Shown: one piece after another, positions 4,616 through 6,284 of the stretch
How the letters are laid out: every line of letters starts with the position of its first letter
How positions within the stretch are numbered: the stretch's first letter is position 1
Assembly: GCA_027492415.1 (NCBI GenBank)
Contig: JAPUEV010000328.1
Coordinates: forward strand, 1 to 6,284
Origin: Ignavibacteria bacterium
Lineage (GTDB): Bacteria; Bacteroidota; Ignavibacteria; Tepidaquicellales; OLB5
DNA length: 6,284 nucleotides
Reading direction: 5' to 3'
Notes under the pieces: model-generated
What the model was told of the DNA's origin: nothing
The model's input: only the letters and a program-made list of their open reading frames with translations
Database searches by the model: none
Position numbers and translations under genes: made by a program

Positions 4616-6284
4616 ATGGGACATCAAAACGGGAACGAAGATACAAACGTGGTAAGTGCACCGGTTGGTATCAGTTTGAAGAAAACCGAAACTAAAGAGG
4701 CAGAAATTCAGCGATTATTGCTTGAAGAAAGAATGCGTCTTGAAAAGGAATACGGAGTTGAGGCAAAAAAGATAGATCACTTTAAAAGACCTTTGGAAAC
4801 AACTTTCACTAAAGACCAGAGAGCAAATACCACCATTTTATTCGGTGGTCTCACCTGGAAACATGAAAAGCTTGTAAAAGGTGTTTTACAGGGATTAGGC
4901 TATAAAGCCAGCGAAATTCCCACACCCGATAAAAAAGCATTCCAGCTGGGCAAAGAGTATGGTAATAACGGTCAGTGCAACCCGACTTACTTTACTGTTG
5001 GCAATCTTGTTCAGTACCTTCAGGAGCTTGAAAAATCAGGTATGACAAAAGACCAGATAATAAATGAATATGTTTTCTTCACTGCAGGCGCATGCGGTCC
5101 ATGCCGTTTTGGTATGTATGAAGCTGAATACAGGCTTGCACTTCGCAATTCAGGTTTTGATGGTTTCCGTGTTCTTATCTTCCAGCAGACAGGCGGTTTG
5201 GAGCAGGATGAAATGGAAGCGGGTTTAGAAATGAACCTTGATTTCTTCCTCGGTATTCTGAATGCTATGAATATCGGTGATATTTTAAACGATGTTGCAT
5301 ACCAGATCAGACCATTTGAAGTTACACCCGGCGAAACTGATAAAGTACTTGCTGAGTGTATGGACCTGATGTATGAAAGAATGAAAACAAAGAAGTATTT
5401 TGATTTCAATACAAAGCTGGGTTCATTCTTAAGTAAAGTACCGGGCTCAAATTATATACAGAGATTTGTTGACCAGGTAATGAGCGACTATTATGTTGAA
5501 ACATTGACAGAGATACAGAGTAAATTCAATGAAATTAAAGTTGACAGAACCAGGGTTAAACCTATATGCAAAGTAACAGGTGAATTCTGGGCACAGACAA
5601 CTGAAGGCGACGGAAACTTCAACATGTTCCCCTTCCTCGAAAGAGAAGGCGCACAGCTGCTTGTAGAGCCTATTGCAACATGGATACTTTACATGCTTCA
5701 CCAGGCTAAGAACATGTATCATGACAGAAAAGGAATCAAAGAAGGCGAAGAAGCTCCGAAATCATTCCAGGTACTTAAGAAATTAAAGAACCTGAAGGAT
5801 TACAAAAAAACTGTTACAATCCTTTCAATTGCTGAAAGCGTTTTTGACCGCGAATACAACAGGATAAGAAAAGTATTCAAGGGTATGCCGCATGAGCTGG
5901 CAAGCCAGCTTGAAATGCAGAGACTGGGTCACCCGTTCTACAACTCAAGGGTTGAAGGCGGCGAGGGTCACCTTGAAATTGCAAAGAACATTTACTACGT
6001 AAATAAAGATCTTTGTCACATGGTGCTTTCTCTTAAGCCATTCGGATGCATGCCTTCTACACAATCAGATGGCGTTCAGTCAGCTGTTACATCGATGTTC
6101 AAGGATATGATATTCATACCTATTGAAACTTCAGGTGAAGGCGATGTTAATGCTCACTCAAGGGTGCAGATGGCACTTGGTGAAGCTAAAGCAAAAGCCA
6201 AGCTTGAGTTCAAAAAATGCATTGATGAGACCGGATATACAATAGAAGAAATAAAAGCATATGTAGCTGCCAACGATTACCTGC
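4616..6284 (+). CDS. 2-hydroxyglutaryl-CoA dehydratase/CoA-activase-associated family protein (DUF2229-like), 3' end outside window
   Basis: The frame stays open from ATG 4616 to the right edge, giving 556 residues without a stop. The sequence matches what I know of proteins annotated as activator or component of (R)-2-hydroxyacyl-CoA dehydratase, the part that in long fusions follows BadF/BcrA-type ATPase domains. Residues 1-70 are polar with a likely short coiled coil (about 25-47). The conserved domain starts at TTILFGGLTWKHEKL (72-86), then YGNNGQCNPTYFTVGNL (115-131), AGACGPCRFGMYEAEYRLA (157-175), NSGFDGFRV (178-186), TGEFWAQTTEGDGNF (321-335) and LKPFGCMPS (473-481). Cysteines C121, C160, C163 and C478 sit in the best conserved stretches and are plausible Fe-S ligands; this is inference. 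No Walker or ASKHA ATPase motif is seen, so any activase ATPase must be elsewhere or beyond the edge. It is cytoplasmic, with no signal peptide. The exact reaction is unknown, and linkage to hpnCDE is probably only positional. Confidence 0.85.
   Translation, partial: MGHQNGNEDTNVVSAPVGISLKKTETKEAEIQRLLLEERMRLEKEYGVEAKKIDHFKRPLETTFTKDQRANTTILFGGLTWKHEKLVKGVLQGLGYKASEIPTPDKKAFQLGKEYGNNGQCNPTYFTVGNLVQYLQELEKSGMTKDQIINEYVFFTAGACGPCRFGMYEAEYRLALRNSGFDGFRVLIFQQTGGLEQDEMEAGLEMNLDFFLGILNAMNIGDILNDVAYQIRPFEVTPGETDKVLAECMDLMYERMKTKKYFDFNTKLGSFLSKVPGSNYIQRFVDQVMSDYYVETLTEIQSKFNEIKVDRTRVKPICKVTGEFWAQTTEGDGNFNMFPFLEREGAQLLVEPIATWILYMLHQAKNMYHDRKGIKEGEEAPKSFQVLKKLKNLKDYKKTVTILSIAESVFDREYNRIRKVFKGMPHELASQLEMQRLGHPFYNSRVEGGEGHLEIAKNIYYVNKDLCHMVLSLKPFGCMPSTQSDGVQSAVTSMFKDMIFIPIETSGEGDVNAHSRVQMALGEAKAKAKLEFKKCIDETGYTIEEIKAYVAANDYL

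Noticed and set aside
5020..5409. 129-residue antisense frame
   Set aside because: It lies entirely opposite the dehydratase-family gene, which has conserved motifs across the same bases. The antisense translation is Ser/Ile/Lys-rich with no recognisable domain.
5447..5722. 91-residue antisense frame
   Set aside because: It is again opposite the conserved part of the dehydratase-family gene, with Cys/Phe/Tyr-rich composition as expected for a complement reading, and no start signals.
1..6284. CRISPR array, tRNA, rRNA, insertion sequence, phage or defence genes
   Set aside because: No regularly spaced repeats, RNA gene signatures, transposase or integrase motifs were seen on either strand.

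Overview
The window is AT-rich bacterial chromosome, and every gene I can support lies on the + strand. The low GC, the frequent TTG starts with weak or absent Shine-Dalgarno (SD) sequences, a three-gene squalene cassette and a benzoyl/2-hydroxyacyl-CoA dehydratase activase-like protein would fit an environmental or anaerobic member of the Bacteroidota/Ignavibacteriota (Chlorobi-related) group. That placement is an inference from style and gene content; there is no rRNA or marker gene here to prove it.

Layout. (1) 1-735 is the C-terminal part of a MacB/FtsX-type ABC transporter permease, cut by the left edge. (2) 736-1498 is a long, mostly non-coding gap. It holds a phased CATTTGTG-type repeat just after the permease, one doubtful small membrane-protein ORF (1036-1392, open from 901), and a hairpin with an overlapping promoter-like site just before the next gene. 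(3) 1499-4531 is a tight operon, hpnC-hpnD-hpnE. It encodes the three-enzyme bacterial route from farnesyl diphosphate to squalene: HpnD makes presqualene diphosphate, HpnC converts it to hydroxysqualene, and HpnE reduces that to squalene. hpnC and hpnD are 7 bases apart; hpnD and hpnE overlap by 4 bases in a TTGA stop/start. Both hpnD and hpnE must start at TTG. No squalene-hopene cyclase or other squalene-consuming enzyme is in the window, so the end product (hopanoid, sterol or C30 carotenoid) cannot be read here. (4) An 84-base spacer with a duplicated AGTATAAA unit and a strong SD leads into 4616-6284, the first 556 residues of a protein of the 2-hydroxyglutaryl-CoA dehydratase/CoA-activase-associated family (DUF2229-like). 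It runs off the right edge and looks like a separate transcription unit.

The squalene genes form one clear functional unit. The flanking permease and dehydratase-family gene have no evident link to it. I see no CRISPR array, tRNA, rRNA, insertion sequence, phage or defence system. The most interesting items are the all-TTG translational coupling in hpnDE, the hairpin overlapping the presumed hpnC promoter, and the biochemically uncertain dehydratase-family protein.
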